A stretch of 64,000 nt of DNA, taken from assembly GCF_008124625.1 (NCBI RefSeq), contig NZ_VNHM01000015.1, positions 1 through 64,000 on the forward strand. The letters are read 5' to 3'. Both the position numbers and the translations under genes were made by a program. The notes under the pieces were generated by a model. That model made no database searches and was not told where the DNA came from. It was given only the letters and a program-made list of their open reading frames with translations. Shown in pieces: positions 36,347-46,017 of this stretch. Position 1 is the stretch's first letter. Each line of letters opens with the position of its first letter. This DNA is from Desulfallas thermosapovorans DSM 6562 (GTDB lineage Bacteria > Bacillota > Desulfotomaculia > Desulfotomaculales > Desulfallaceae).

Positions 36347-38005
36347 ATGCAAAAAACCGGGGCACAAATCCTGGTAGATAGTCTCCTGGCCGAGGGGGTG
36401 GATACTATTTTCGGCTACCCGGGCGGGGTGGTACTACCAATTTACGATGTGCTTTATGATTCTGAAATTAGACATATACTGACCCGGCACGAGCAGGGCG
36501 CTGCCCATGCCGCCGACGGCTATGCCCGGGCCTCCGGTAAACCCGGAGTATGTCTGGCCACGTCGGGGCCCGGTGCTACCAACCTGGTTACCGGTATTGC
36601 CAATGCCTATATGGATTCCGTTCCCATGGTGGCAATTACCGGCCAGGTGGCTACGTCGCTTTTGGGCCGGGACTCTTTTCAGGAAGCCGATATTACAGGT
36701 ATAACTTTACCCATCACCAAGCACAATTTTTTGGTTAAAGATCCCAAAGATATAGCCAGGACGGTGCGAGAGGCTTTTTATATCGCCACCAGCGGCCGCC
36801 CGGGTCCGGTACTTATCGACATGCCCAAGGACGTATCCTCGGGTGTGGCGGAGCATATCGAGCCCGGACCGGTGCAGCTGCCGGGGTACGTAGCCAAAAA
36901 AGAGCCAGATCCCGAACAAGTGGCCAGGGCCGTCCGGGCGATTGAAGAAGCCGAGCGGCCCGTTATTTATGCCGGTGGTGGAGTGGTAAGCGGCGGTGCC
37001 CATGGCGAATTGCTGGAGCTATCTGAAATGCTGCTCATACCGGTGGCCACCACCCTGATGGGCCTGGGTGGTTTCCCCGGCAACCACCCGCTGTCGGTGG
37101 GTATGCTGGGCATGCACGGCAGCAAGTACGCCAATTACGCTGTAAACGAGTGCGATTTGTTAATTGGCGTGGGGGTGCGCTTTGATGACCGGGTGACCAG
37201 TAAACTGGAGGAATTCGCCCCCGGCGCTACCATTATGCATATTGACATAGACCCGGCGGAAATAGGTAAAAATGTTGATGTGGATATTCCCGTGGTGGGT
37301 GATGTCAGGCTCGCCCTGCGTCAAATAATTAAGCGCCTCAAGCCCAGACTGGCCAGCCGGTGGCGGGATAAAATAGCGATCTGGAAAAAGGAACACCCTT
37401 TCGGGTTTGAGGAAAACGGGCGGATTAAGCCCCAGCAGGTTATCCAGGAAATATGCAATGTCACCAAGGGTAATGCCCGGATTACCACCGAAGTGGGGCA
37501 GCACCAGATGTGGGCCGCCCAGTATTATACCTTTACCCGGCCCCGGACCTTCATTTCATCGGGCGGGCTGGGCACCATGGGCTTCGGCTTCCCGGCCGCC
37601 ATCGGTGTGCAGGTGGCCTGTCCGGATGAAACAGTAATTGATATTGCCGGTGACGGCAGCATTCAAATGAATATTCAGGAACTGGCCACGGCGGTGCATT
37701 ATAAATTGCCGGTAAAAATAGCTATTATGAACAACGGTTTTTTAGGTATGGTCAGGCAGTGGCAGGAACTCTTTTATAACCGCCGCTATTCCTACACCGA
37801 GCTGGAAAACCCCGATTTTGTCAAGCTGGCCGAGGCATATGGCGCCGTGGGCATTCGGGTGAGCAAAAAATCGGAAGTGCGGCCCGCCCTGGAGGAAGCC
37901 ATGGCAGTGGAAAAACCGGTGGTTATTGATTTCCCCATTGAGCGGGAGGAAAATGTGTATCCCATGGTTCCCCCCGGCGAACCCATCCATAAAATGCTGG
38001 GATAG
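36347..38005 (+). CDS. ilvB: Acetolactate synthase large subunit (first copy)
   Basis: A 552-residue ThDP-dependent catalytic subunit that forms acetolactate or acetohydroxybutyrate. FGYPGGVVLPIYD, the catalytic Glu in RHEQGAAHAADGYAR, the FAD/ThDP region SSGGLGTMGFGFPAA and the GDGSIQMNIQEL Mg2+-ThDP motif are all visible. ATG 36347 follows GGAGGTGG. It is followed by its small subunit after only 11 bases, so it is the natural partner of ilvN. A second, divergent copy lies at 39738. Confidence 0.96.
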   Translation: MQKTGAQILVDSLLAEGVDTIFGYPGGVVLPIYDVLYDSEIRHILTRHEQGAAHAADGYARASGKPGVCLATSGPGATNLVTGIANAYMDSVPMVAITGQVATSLLGRDSFQEADITGITLPITKHNFLVKDPKDIARTVREAFYIATSGRPGPVLIDMPKDVSSGVAEHIEPGPVQLPGYVAKKEPDPEQVARAVRAIEEAERPVIYAGGGVVSGGAHGELLELSEMLLIPVATTLMGLGGFPGNHPLSVGMLGMHGSKYANYAVNECDLLIGVGVRFDDRVTSKLEEFAPGATIMHIDIDPAEIGKNVDVDIPVVGDVRLALRQIIKRLKPRLASRWRDKIAIWKKEHPFGFEENGRIKPQQVIQEICNVTKGNARITTEVGQHQMWAAQYYTFTRPRTFISSGGLGTMGFGFPAAIGVQVACPDETVIDIAGDGSIQMNIQELATAVHYKLPVKIAIMNNGFLGMVRQWQELFYNRRYSYTELENPDFVKLAEAYGAVGIRVSKKSEVRPALEEAMAVEKPVVIDFPIEREENVYPMVPPGEPIHKMLG

Positions 38006-38016
38006 GAGGGCTATAG

Positions 38017-38538
38017 ATGCTGAGGCATACTTTAGCGGTGCTGGTGGAGAATAACCCGGGCGTACTGGCCCGGGTGGCCGGCCTGTTCAGCCGGCGCGGT
38101 TTTAATATTGACAGCCTGGCGGTGGGGCGAACCGAAAACCCCGACGTGTCCCGGATGACCATCGTGGTTGACGGCGATGACAGGGTCTTGGAGCAGGTCA
38201 CCAAACAGCTGCACAAGCTGGTGGATGTAATAAAAATAAATGATATCACCGTGGATGAATATGTTGACCGGGAACTGGTGTTAATAAAGGTAAATGCCGA
38301 CCCCGCCCAGCGGGGCGAGGTAATGCAGATTGCCGATGTGTTCCGGGCCCGCATTGTGGACCTGGGCCGCAGGACATTAACCCTTGAATGTACGGGCAAC
38401 GAAGGCAAAATAAATGCCTTTGAAGAATCCCTGCGCCCGTACGGTATCAAGGAGCTGGTGCGTACAGGCAAAATTGCCATGGTAAGGGGTTCCAAATATA
38501 CGGGATATCATGATAACGGTACCAAGGAGGAGAATTAA
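38017..38538 (+). CDS. ilvN: Acetolactate synthase small subunit
   Basis: A 173-residue regulatory subunit with an N-terminal ACT domain ([33 protein letters not shown]) that binds valine, and the C-terminal ALS_ss_C domain ([32 protein letters not shown]). ATG 38017 lies behind TAGGAGG. It confers feedback inhibition on the large subunit. It sits between ilvB and ilvC with tight spacing. Confidence 0.95.
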   Translation: MLRHTLAVLVENNPGVLARVAGLFSRRGFNIDSLAVGRTENPDVSRMTIVVDGDDRVLEQVTKQLHKLVDVIKINDITVDEYVDRELVLIKVNADPAQRGEVMQIADVFRARIVDLGRRTLTLECTGNEGKINAFEESLRPYGIKELVRTGKIAMVRGSKYTGYHDNGTKEEN

Positions 38539-38543
38539 TAATT

Positions 38544-39539
38544 ATGGTTAAGGTTTTTCACGATCATGACGCGGATTTGGCGGTACTCAAGGGTAAGAAG
38601 ATTGCCATTATGGGTTACGGCAGCCAGGGGCATGCCCAGGCCCAAAACCTGAAGGACAGCGGATTGGATGTGGTGGTGGGTTTGCGCAAGGGCAGTGCCA
38701 GCTGGTCCAAAGTTGAAGCGGATGGTCTGGTGGTGACCACCGTGGCCGAGGCGGCCAGCCAGGCTGATGTGATTCAAATACTGCTGCCGGATGAAACCCA
38801 GGGCCGGGTTTACACCGAGGAAATTGCCCCTTACCTCACCGAAGGAAAGGCACTCATGTTCAGCCACGGTTTTAATATTCACTTTGGACAAATTCAGCCG
38901 CCCGAAAACGTGGATGTAATCATGGTGGCGCCCAAGAGCCCCGGTCACATGGTACGCCGGATGTACGTGGATGGCCTGGGTGTGCCGGGACTGGTGGCGG
39001 TGCACCAGGATTACACCGGCCGGGCCCGGGATATCGCCATGGCCTACGCCAAGGGTATCGGCTGCACCCGGGCGGGGGTGTTCGAAACAACCTTTGCCGA
39101 AGAAACCGAAACCGATTTGTTTGGCGAACAGTGCGTGCTGTGCGGCGGGGTCAGTGAACTGATCAAAGCCGGCTTTGAAACCCTGGTGGAAGCGGGCTAC
39201 GCCCCTGAGATGGCTTACTTCGAGTGCCTGCACGAAATGAAATTGATCGTGGACCTGATTAACGAGGGCGGCCTCAGCTGGATGCGCCACTCCATCAGCA
39301 ATACCGCCGAGTATGGCGACTACATGGTGGGTCCCCGGATCATTAATGAGGATACCCGGGAAGAAATGCGGGCTGTGCTGGCCGAAATTCAAAACGGCAC
39401 CTTTGCCAAGGAATGGATGCTGGAGAACCAGGTAAATCGCCCCGTATTCAATGCCATTCGCAAGCAGGAAAAGGAACATCTCATTGAAGAGGTGGGGGCT
39501 GAAATAAGGGAAATGATGCCCTGGTTGAAAAAGAAATAA
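38544..39539 (+). CDS. ilvC: Ketol-acid reductoisomerase (class I)
   Basis: A 331-residue enzyme that isomerises and reduces acetolactate. It has the Rossmann loop [17 protein letters not shown] near the N-terminus and the all-alpha knotted domain with [16 protein letters not shown] and the Mg2+ ligands. The short, single-domain length identifies class I. ATG 38544 is five bases after the ilvN stop, with AAGGAGGAG overlapping the end of ilvN. Confidence 0.96.
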   Translation: MVKVFHDHDADLAVLKGKKIAIMGYGSQGHAQAQNLKDSGLDVVVGLRKGSASWSKVEADGLVVTTVAEAASQADVIQILLPDETQGRVYTEEIAPYLTEGKALMFSHGFNIHFGQIQPPENVDVIMVAPKSPGHMVRRMYVDGLGVPGLVAVHQDYTGRARDIAMAYAKGIGCTRAGVFETTFAEETETDLFGEQCVLCGGVSELIKAGFETLVEAGYAPEMAYFECLHEMKLIVDLINEGGLSWMRHSISNTAEYGDYMVGPRIINEDTREEMRAVLAEIQNGTFAKEWMLENQVNRPVFNAIRKQEKEHLIEEVGAEIREMMPWLKKK

Positions 39540-39557
39540 ATTGACAAAGAAATTATA

Positions 39558-39630
39558 TCATGACTTTTTGTGCCCCCAAAAGGCACGCATATAAGTTTTG
39601 AAAATTGAAAAACCGAAACGGGCAGAAGGA
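39558..39630 (+). repeat. Paired conserved element, copy 2
   Basis: About 70 bases similar to 30999-31073 (TTTTTGTGCCCCCAAAAGGCACGCATATAAG). Here GTGCC/GGCAC can form a small hairpin. It lies between ilvC and the second ilvB. Confidence 0.5.
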
Positions 39631-39737
39631 TGCCCAACAAGTAATATTTGATGTGGCTAAAGAGTTTTATGATCATAATGTACTACGATATAACGCGTTA
39701 TGGTATTTTAGAGAATATGTTTTGAGGGGGACTCGCC

Positions 39738-41405
39738 ATGGAAATAACGGCTGCCCAAGCCCTGGTGCAGTGCCTGGAAAAAGAACAAGTGGAAATAATT
39801 TTCGGCTACCCCGGTGGAGCAATTCTACCGGTGTACGATGCCCTCTATCATTCGTCCATCCGGCATGTGCTGGTGCGGCATGAGCAAGGGGCGGTGCACG
39901 CGGCGGACGGCTATGCCCGGGCCACCGGGCGGGTGGGGGTGGTAATGGCCACCTCAGGCCCCGGGGCCACCAACCTGGTCACCGGTATAGCCAACGCCTA
40001 CATGGACTCGATACCCCTGGTTCTTATTAGCGGCCAGGTACCCACCAGCCAGGTGGGTACCGATGCCTTTCAAGAGGTAGATATTACCGGCATTACCATG
40101 CCCATAACCAAACATAATTACCTGGTCAAGGATGCCGCCCAGTTGCCCCGGATCATTAAAAATGCGTTTCACATTGCTTCCACCGGGCGCCCCGGTCCGG
40201 TGCTCATCGACCTGCCCAAGGACGTGGCCCAGACCACGATTAAATTTCAATATCCTGAAACGATCCAATTGCGCGGCTATAAACCTACTTTCCGTGGCCA
40301 CCCCAATAAAATTGCCGAAGCCGCCCGGCTTATCGCCCGGTCCCAAAAGCCGGTGATTTACGCCGGGGGAGGAATACTGGCCAGCCGGTCCAGCGCGGAG
40401 TTGCTGGCCCTGGCCGAAACCATCAATGCACCGGTTACCAACACCTTCATGGGGCTGAGCAGCTTTCCCGGTGACCACCCGCTGTTTTTGGGCATGCTGG
40501 GGCTGCACGGTACCCGTTCCGCCAACCTGGCGGTAACCAACTGCGATTTGCTGATTGCCCTGGGAGCCCGGTTTGATGACCGGGTAACGGGCAAAATTGC
40601 CGAATTCGCGCCCAACGCCGGGGTTATTCACGTAGATATCGACCCGGCGGAAATAGGCAAGAATGTACCGGTGCACGTGCCCATTGTGGGTGATGTGAAG
40701 CAGGTGCTGCAGGAGCTGTTGTCACGCCTGGAAAAAAGAACGGACACCCGGTGGTTGGAGCAGATAAAGGCCTGGAAGAAGGAATACCCGCTGTACTACG
40801 ATGCCGGTGGCGATAAGTTAAAGCCCCAATACGTGATCGAAAAACTGGATGAGATAACGGGCGGGAACGCCATAGTGGCCACCGATGTGGGACAGCACCA
40901 GATGTGGGTGGCCCAGTACTACCAGTTTAGAAGGACCGGCGGCTTAATATCGTCGGGGGGACTGGGGACCATGGGCTTCGGCCTGCCGGCCGCCATGGGG
41001 GCCCAGATAGGCCTGCCCGGTGAACAGGTAATCCTGGTGGTGGGTGACGGGGGCTTTCAGATGACCATGCAGGAACTGGCCACCATTGTGGAACAGGAAC
41101 TGCCCGTGAAGATAATTATTTTGAACAATCACGTGCTGGGCATGGTACGCCAGCTGCAAAAGGTATACTGCCAGGGCAGGTATATGGCGGTGGACTTTAA
41201 ATTCCACCCGGACTTTGAAACCCTGGCCCAGGCGTACGGAATCAAGGGTTATACTTTACGCACCAATGAAGAAGTGGATAGTTTGCTGCCCCGGGCCCTA
41301 GACGAGCCTGGAGCGGTTTTGATTAATTGTCTGGTTAGCGCCGAGGAAAACGTCAACCCCATGGTGCTGGCCGGTAAATCCATCAGTGAAGCTATTGATT
41401 GCTAA
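39738..41405 (+). CDS. ilvB: Acetolactate synthase large subunit (second copy)
   Basis: A 555-residue paralogue of the 36347 gene with the same landmarks: FGYPGGAILPVYD, RHEQGAVHAADGYAR, SSGGLGTMGFGLPAA and GDGGFQMTMQEL. It is clearly diverged and is not a recent tandem copy. It follows a 198-base gap, which contains the paired element, and precedes leuA. No second small subunit is present, so it either shares IlvN or works alone. A catabolic or otherwise specialised role is possible, but the position favours biosynthesis. Confidence 0.93.
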   Translation: MEITAAQALVQCLEKEQVEIIFGYPGGAILPVYDALYHSSIRHVLVRHEQGAVHAADGYARATGRVGVVMATSGPGATNLVTGIANAYMDSIPLVLISGQVPTSQVGTDAFQEVDITGITMPITKHNYLVKDAAQLPRIIKNAFHIASTGRPGPVLIDLPKDVAQTTIKFQYPETIQLRGYKPTFRGHPNKIAEAARLIARSQKPVIYAGGGILASRSSAELLALAETINAPVTNTFMGLSSFPGDHPLFLGMLGLHGTRSANLAVTNCDLLIALGARFDDRVTGKIAEFAPNAGVIHVDIDPAEIGKNVPVHVPIVGDVKQVLQELLSRLEKRTDTRWLEQIKAWKKEYPLYYDAGGDKLKPQYVIEKLDEITGGNAIVATDVGQHQMWVAQYYQFRRTGGLISSGGLGTMGFGLPAAMGAQIGLPGEQVILVVGDGGFQMTMQELATIVEQELPVKIIILNNHVLGMVRQLQKVYCQGRYMAVDFKFHPDFETLAQAYGIKGYTLRTNEEVDSLLPRALDEPGAVLINCLVSAEENVNPMVLAGKSISEAIDC

Positions 41406-41422
41406 TATGAAGGGGGATCCAC

Positions 41423-42958
41423 ATGAACAACCGGGTGTATATTTTTGACACCACCTTGCGGGACGGGGAACAATCCCCGGGGGTGAGTTTGAATGTCAGC
41501 GAAAAGCTGGAGATAGCCAAACAACTGGCCCGGCTGGGTGTGGACATTATTGAGGCAGGTTTCCCCATCACTTCCCCGGGCGATTTTGAGGCTGTAAAGG
41601 CCATCGCCCGGGAGGTGCGAGGCGTAACCGTGGCCGGGCTGGCCCGTACCAATTTTGCCGATATCGACCGGGCCTGGGAGGCCGTTAAGCAGGCCGACCA
41701 GCCGCGTATCCACACTTTTATCGCTACCTCGGATATTCACTTAAAGCACAAGCTGCGCATGACCAGGGAGCAGGTACTCCAGGCCGCCGTGGCGGGTGTC
41801 AAACGTGCCAAAAGCTACACCGCCGATGTGGAGTTTTCCGCCGAGGATGCTTCCCGCAGCGATCCCGACTTTTTGTGCCGGGTGTTCGAGGCGGTTATTG
41901 AGGCCGGGGCCACCACCATTAATATACCCGACACGGTGGGTTATACCACCCCGGATGAATATACCGAGTTTATTCGCAATATTATGACCCGCACCAAAGG
42001 TATTGAAAAGGCCATTGTCAGCGTGCATTGCCATGACGATTTGGGCATGGCCGTGGCCAATTCCCTGGCTGCGGTGCTGGCCGGGGCCCGGCAGGTGGAA
42101 GGGGCCATCAACGGCATCGGGGAAAGGGCGGGCAATGCCTCCATCGAGGAATTCGTGATGGCTCTGTATACCAGGCGGGACCGGTACGGCCTGGAAACGG
42201 GTATCAACACCGAGGAAATATATCGCACCAGCAAGCTGGTCAGCAAACTCACGGGCATGGATATTCAGCCCAACAAAGCCGTGGTGGGCAAGAACGCCTT
42301 TGCCCACGAATCAGGTATTCACCAGGATGGGGTGCTTAAAGAACGTACCACCTATGAGATCATGAATCCAGCCATGGTGGGCCTTTCCCACAGCAACCTG
42401 GTGCTGGGCAAGCACAGCGGGCGCCACGCCTTTCGCTCCCGTTTGGTGGAACTGGGCTTTGTTTTACATGAAGATGAGCTGAATAAAGCCTTTGGCCGCT
42501 TCAAGAGCCTGGCCGACCGCAAAAAGGAGATCACCGACCAGGATATTGAAGCCATTGTGGAAAATGAAATTCGCAAGGTACCTGCCACCTATGAACTGGC
42601 TTACCTGCACATCAGCAGCGGCACCACGGTGGTACCCACTGCCACAGTGGGCCTCACCAGGGGCGAGGAACTGCTGGAAGAGGCGGCCTGCGGCAACGGC
42701 CCGGTGGATGCCATCTGCAAGGCGGTGGATAAAATCACGGGTTACAGCTGCCGGCTGGCCAGTTGGGGTATTAATGCCATTACCGCCGGTAAAGACGCCC
42801 TGGGTGAAGTTACCTTGCGCATAGCTGAAAACAACCGGGATAAACTGTACATGGGCCGGGGCATCAGCACCGACGTGCTGGAAGCCAGTGCCAGGGCTTA
42901 TGTTAACGCGGTAAATAAAATGATCTATGAAAAAAATAATCAACCTGATGAAAAATAG
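41423..42958 (+). CDS. leuA: 2-isopropylmalate synthase
   Basis: A 511-residue enzyme that condenses acetyl-CoA with 2-ketoisovalerate. The DRE-TIM barrel motif [15 protein letters not shown] opens the protein, [16 protein letters not shown] carries metal ligands, and residues from about 390 onward form the LeuA allosteric dimer domain that senses leucine. ATG 41423 follows AAGGGGGAT. It is 17 bases after the second ilvB, so the two are in one transcript. Confidence 0.95.
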   Translation: MNNRVYIFDTTLRDGEQSPGVSLNVSEKLEIAKQLARLGVDIIEAGFPITSPGDFEAVKAIAREVRGVTVAGLARTNFADIDRAWEAVKQADQPRIHTFIATSDIHLKHKLRMTREQVLQAAVAGVKRAKSYTADVEFSAEDASRSDPDFLCRVFEAVIEAGATTINIPDTVGYTTPDEYTEFIRNIMTRTKGIEKAIVSVHCHDDLGMAVANSLAAVLAGARQVEGAINGIGERAGNASIEEFVMALYTRRDRYGLETGINTEEIYRTSKLVSKLTGMDIQPNKAVVGKNAFAHESGIHQDGVLKERTTYEIMNPAMVGLSHSNLVLGKHSGRHAFRSRLVELGFVLHEDELNKAFGRFKSLADRKKEITDQDIEAIVENEIRKVPATYELAYLHISSGTTVVPTATVGLTRGEELLEEAACGNGPVDAICKAVDKITGYSCRLASWGINAITAGKDALGEVTLRIAENNRDKLYMGRGISTDVLEASARAYVNAVNKMIYEKNNQPDEK

Positions 42959-42967
42959 GGGTGACAA

Positions 42968-44233
42968 ATGATGGCCATGACCATCACCGAAAAGATACTG
43001 GCCGCCCATGCCGGGGTGGACCGGGTGGAACCCGGGCAATTGATCAATGTTAAAGTTGACCTGGCCCTGGGTAACGATATCACCGCCCCCGTGGCCGTCC
43101 GCGAATTTGAAAGAATAGGCGTGGAGACCGTTTGGGACCGGGAGCGGGTGGTAATTGTGCCCGACCATTTCGTGCCCAACAAGGACATTAAATCAGCGGA
43201 CCAGGTTAAGGCCCTGCGGGAATTTGCCCGCAAGCACGGGCTTACTCACTTTTATGAAGTGGGCCGCATGGGTGTTGAACACTGCCTGCTGCCCGAACAG
43301 GGCCTGGTGGGGCCCGGGGACCTGGTCATCGGTGCCGACAGCCACACCTGCACCTACGGCGGCCTGGGGGCATTTTCCACCGGGGTGGGCAGCACCGATT
43401 TGGCGGCGGCCATGGCCCTGGGGGAAACCTGGCTTAAGGTACCCGAAAGTATTAAATTTGTTTATCATGGCGAGCTGCCCCGCTGGGTGGGCGGTAAAGA
43501 CCTGATACTTTATACCATTGGTCAAATCGGTGTCGACGGGGCACTGTACATGGCCATGGAATTTACCGGCCCGGCGGTGGAAAGCCTGGATATAGAGGGG
43601 CGGTTGACCATGGCCAACATGGCCGTGGAGGCCGGGGCCAAAAACGGCATCGTCCCTCCGGATGAGATAACCCGCCGGTACGTGGAAGGCCGGGCCAAAC
43701 GACCCTATACCTTCTACCAGAGCGATCCGGATGCCCGCTACGCTAAAGTTGTTGAAATTGACGTGAGCAAGCTGGAGCCCCAGGTGGCCTTCCCCCACCT
43801 ACCCGAGAACACGCGCCCGGTGAGTGAGGCCACAGGCGTAACCATAGACCAGGTGGTCATCGGTTCCTGCACCAACGGGCGGCTGTCGGATTTACAACTG
43901 GCCGCCCGGGTACTTAAAGGGCACCGGGTAAACGACAACTTGCGGCTGCTGGTGATTCCCGGCACCCAGGAAATATACATGCAGGCGCTGCGGGAGGGAC
44001 TGGTGGAACAATTCATCGAGGCCGGTGCGGCGGTGAGCACCCCCACCTGCGGACCCTGCCTGGGCGGGCACATGGGCATTCTGGCCAGGGGCGAGCGGGC
44101 CCTGGCCACCACCAACCGTAATTTTGTGGGCCGGATGGGGCATCCCGAAAGTGAAGTATACCTGTGCAACCCGGCGGTGGCCGCCGCCTCGGCGGTGCTG
44201 GGCCGTATAGCCGCCCCCTGGGAGGTGGAATAA
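42968..44233 (+). CDS. leuC: 3-isopropylmalate dehydratase large subunit
   Basis: A 421-residue aconitase-family subunit of the short bacterial/archaeal type. It has [20 protein letters not shown] and [10 protein letters not shown], which supply the three [4Fe-4S] cysteines. With LeuD it isomerises 2- to 3-isopropylmalate. ATG 42968 is close to the leuA stop behind GGGGTG; ATG 42971 is also possible. It is followed by leuD after one base. Confidence 0.95.
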   Translation: MMAMTITEKILAAHAGVDRVEPGQLINVKVDLALGNDITAPVAVREFERIGVETVWDRERVVIVPDHFVPNKDIKSADQVKALREFARKHGLTHFYEVGRMGVEHCLLPEQGLVGPGDLVIGADSHTCTYGGLGAFSTGVGSTDLAAAMALGETWLKVPESIKFVYHGELPRWVGGKDLILYTIGQIGVDGALYMAMEFTGPAVESLDIEGRLTMANMAVEAGAKNGIVPPDEITRRYVEGRAKRPYTFYQSDPDARYAKVVEIDVSKLEPQVAFPHLPENTRPVSEATGVTIDQVVIGSCTNGRLSDLQLAARVLKGHRVNDNLRLLVIPGTQEIYMQALREGLVEQFIEAGAAVSTPTCGPCLGGHMGILARGERALATTNRNFVGRMGHPESEVYLCNPAVAAASAVLGRIAAPWEVE

Positions 44234-44234
44234 T

Positions 44235-44738
44235 ATGACGCTGCAAGGTAAGGCCTGGAAATTCGGCGCTGATGTGGATACCGACGCCATTATACCGGCC
44301 CGTTACTTGAATACTTCCGACCCGGCGGAGCTGGCCAAACACTGCATGGAGGATGCCGACCCCCAGTTTCCCGGTAAAGTGCGGCCCGGTGACATTATCG
44401 TGGCCGGCAAAAACTTCGGCTGCGGCAGTTCCCGGGAACACGCCCCCATCGCCATCAAGGCGGCCGGGGTAAGCTGTGTAATCGCCAAATCCTTTGCCCG
44501 GATATTCTACCGCAATGCCTTTAATATCGGGCTGCCCATTTTCGAAAGCGAAGAAGCGGCCCGGGCCATCCAGGAAGGTGACCAGGTGGCCGTGGACCCG
44601 GCCCGGGGCGAAATTAAAAACTTGACCAAAAACGAGACTTATAAAGCCACCCCCGTGCCCCAATTCATGCAGCAAATCATCGCCGCCGGGGGATTAATCG
44701 GCTACGTATCCCAGCGGCTGCGGGAGGCAAAGGTTTAG
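44235..44738 (+). CDS. leuD: 3-isopropylmalate dehydratase small subunit
   Basis: A 167-residue swivel-domain subunit with [27 protein letters not shown] and [16 protein letters not shown]. It completes the LeuCD enzyme. ATG 44235 lies one base after the leuC stop with GGAGGTGG inside the leuC end, showing translational coupling. Confidence 0.95.
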   Translation: MTLQGKAWKFGADVDTDAIIPARYLNTSDPAELAKHCMEDADPQFPGKVRPGDIIVAGKNFGCGSSREHAPIAIKAAGVSCVIAKSFARIFYRNAFNIGLPIFESEEAARAIQEGDQVAVDPARGEIKNLTKNETYKATPVPQFMQQIIAAGGLIGYVSQRLREAKV

Positions 44739-44806
44739 TAAAAAGTAATGGTGTTGTCCGGTGCGGCCTTTATACGCGCCGCGTAAAACAAGGAGTGAAA
44801 ATTAAT

Positions 44807-45886
44807 TTGTATACAATCACGTTATTGCCCGGCGATGGTATCGGCCCCGAGGTAATCGCCGGTGCCGTGCATGTGCTGCAAGCGGTGCAGGAGCAGCACA
44901 CCGGGGTCCGGTTTGTGCTGCGGGAAGCCCCCTTTGGAGGCAGTGCCTGCGATCAAACGGGCACTCCGCTGCCTGAAGAAACACTACAGCTCTGCCTGTC
45001 CGGGGATGCCGTACTATTGGGAGCGGTGGGCGGTCCCAAATGGGATTCCCTGCCCGTGCACCTGCGCCCCGAGGTGGGGGCGCTGCTGCCCTTGCGCAAG
45101 CACCTGGAGGTATTTGCCAACCTGCGGCCATCGGTGATTTTCCCGGCCCTGGCCGATGCCAGTACCCTGAAGCGGGAAGTGGTGGAAGGCCTGGATGTTA
45201 TGGTGGTGCGGGAACTCACCGGCGGTATCTATTTCGGCACCAAGCACCGGGAAACCCTGCCGGACGGCGGTGTCAAGGTGGTGGAAACCTTGGAGTACAC
45301 CACCGCCGAGATCGTGCGGGTGGCCCGGGTGGCTTTTGACCTGGCCCGCCAGAGGCGCGGTAAACTCACGTCGGTGGATAAAGCCAATGTACTGGAAAGC
45401 TCCCGCCTGTGGCGGGAAGTGGTGTCGGAAATGGCCGGTGAATACCCCGACGTGGAACTAAACCACATGCTGGTGGACAACTGCGCCATGCAGCTGGTAC
45501 GCTACCCCAAACAATTTGACGTGCTGCTCACCGAGAATATGTTTGGCGATATACTGAGCGACCAGGCCTCCCAGTTGACGGGTTCCATCGGTATGCTGCC
45601 CTCGGCCAGCCTGGGCGGCAAGGTGGGACTGTACGAACCCATTCACGGTTCCGCCCCCGACATAGCGGGGCAAGACGTGGCCAACCCCATCGCCACCATT
45701 CTTTCGGTGGCCATGATGCTGCGCTTTTCTTTCAACCTGCCCGAAGCAGCGAATTCGGTAGAGCGGGCCGTATCCCGCGTGCTGGAGGAAGGCTACCGCA
45801 CCGCCGACATCATGCAGCCCGGAATGCGGCAGGTGGGCACCAAAGAGATGGCCGAGCTGATAGGGGTCAGGCTTAAAGTTTGTTAA
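44807..45886 (+). CDS. leuB: 3-isopropylmalate dehydrogenase
   Basis: A 359-residue NAD-dependent beta-decarboxylating dehydrogenase. The N-terminus reads [11 protein letters not shown]. Substrate and metal residues are in [11 protein letters not shown] and the [21 protein letters not shown] motif, with GSAPDIAG for NAD. I choose TTG 44807, 11 bases after AAGGAG; the in-frame GTG 44795 overlaps that ribosome site. It ends the leucine branch; cimA follows after 131 bases. Confidence 0.93.
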   Translation: MYTITLLPGDGIGPEVIAGAVHVLQAVQEQHTGVRFVLREAPFGGSACDQTGTPLPEETLQLCLSGDAVLLGAVGGPKWDSLPVHLRPEVGALLPLRKHLEVFANLRPSVIFPALADASTLKREVVEGLDVMVVRELTGGIYFGTKHRETLPDGGVKVVETLEYTTAEIVRVARVAFDLARQRRGKLTSVDKANVLESSRLWREVVSEMAGEYPDVELNHMLVDNCAMQLVRYPKQFDVLLTENMFGDILSDQASQLTGSIGMLPSASLGGKVGLYEPIHGSAPDIAGQDVANPIATILSVAMMLRFSFNLPEAANSVERAVSRVLEEGYRTADIMQPGMRQVGTKEMAELIGVRLKVC

Positions 45887-45945
45887 AGTAACCATAATAG
45901 CCATATATAAAAATAAAAGGGTGTATATCCTTTAACTTCGGATGT

Positions 45946-45978
45946 CCCGGGGTGAAGAATTAACCATATCACCCCGGG
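45946..45978 (+). other. Perfect hairpin before cimA
   Basis: CCCGGGGTGA and TCACCCCGGG form a perfect 10-bp stem with a 13-base loop. No U-tract follows, so it may be an mRNA stability or processing element. The ribosome site of cimA lies 25 bases on. Confidence 0.5.
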
Positions 45979-46017
45979 GTAACCAGTATATATTCATTAT
46001 TGAAGAAAGGAACGGAG

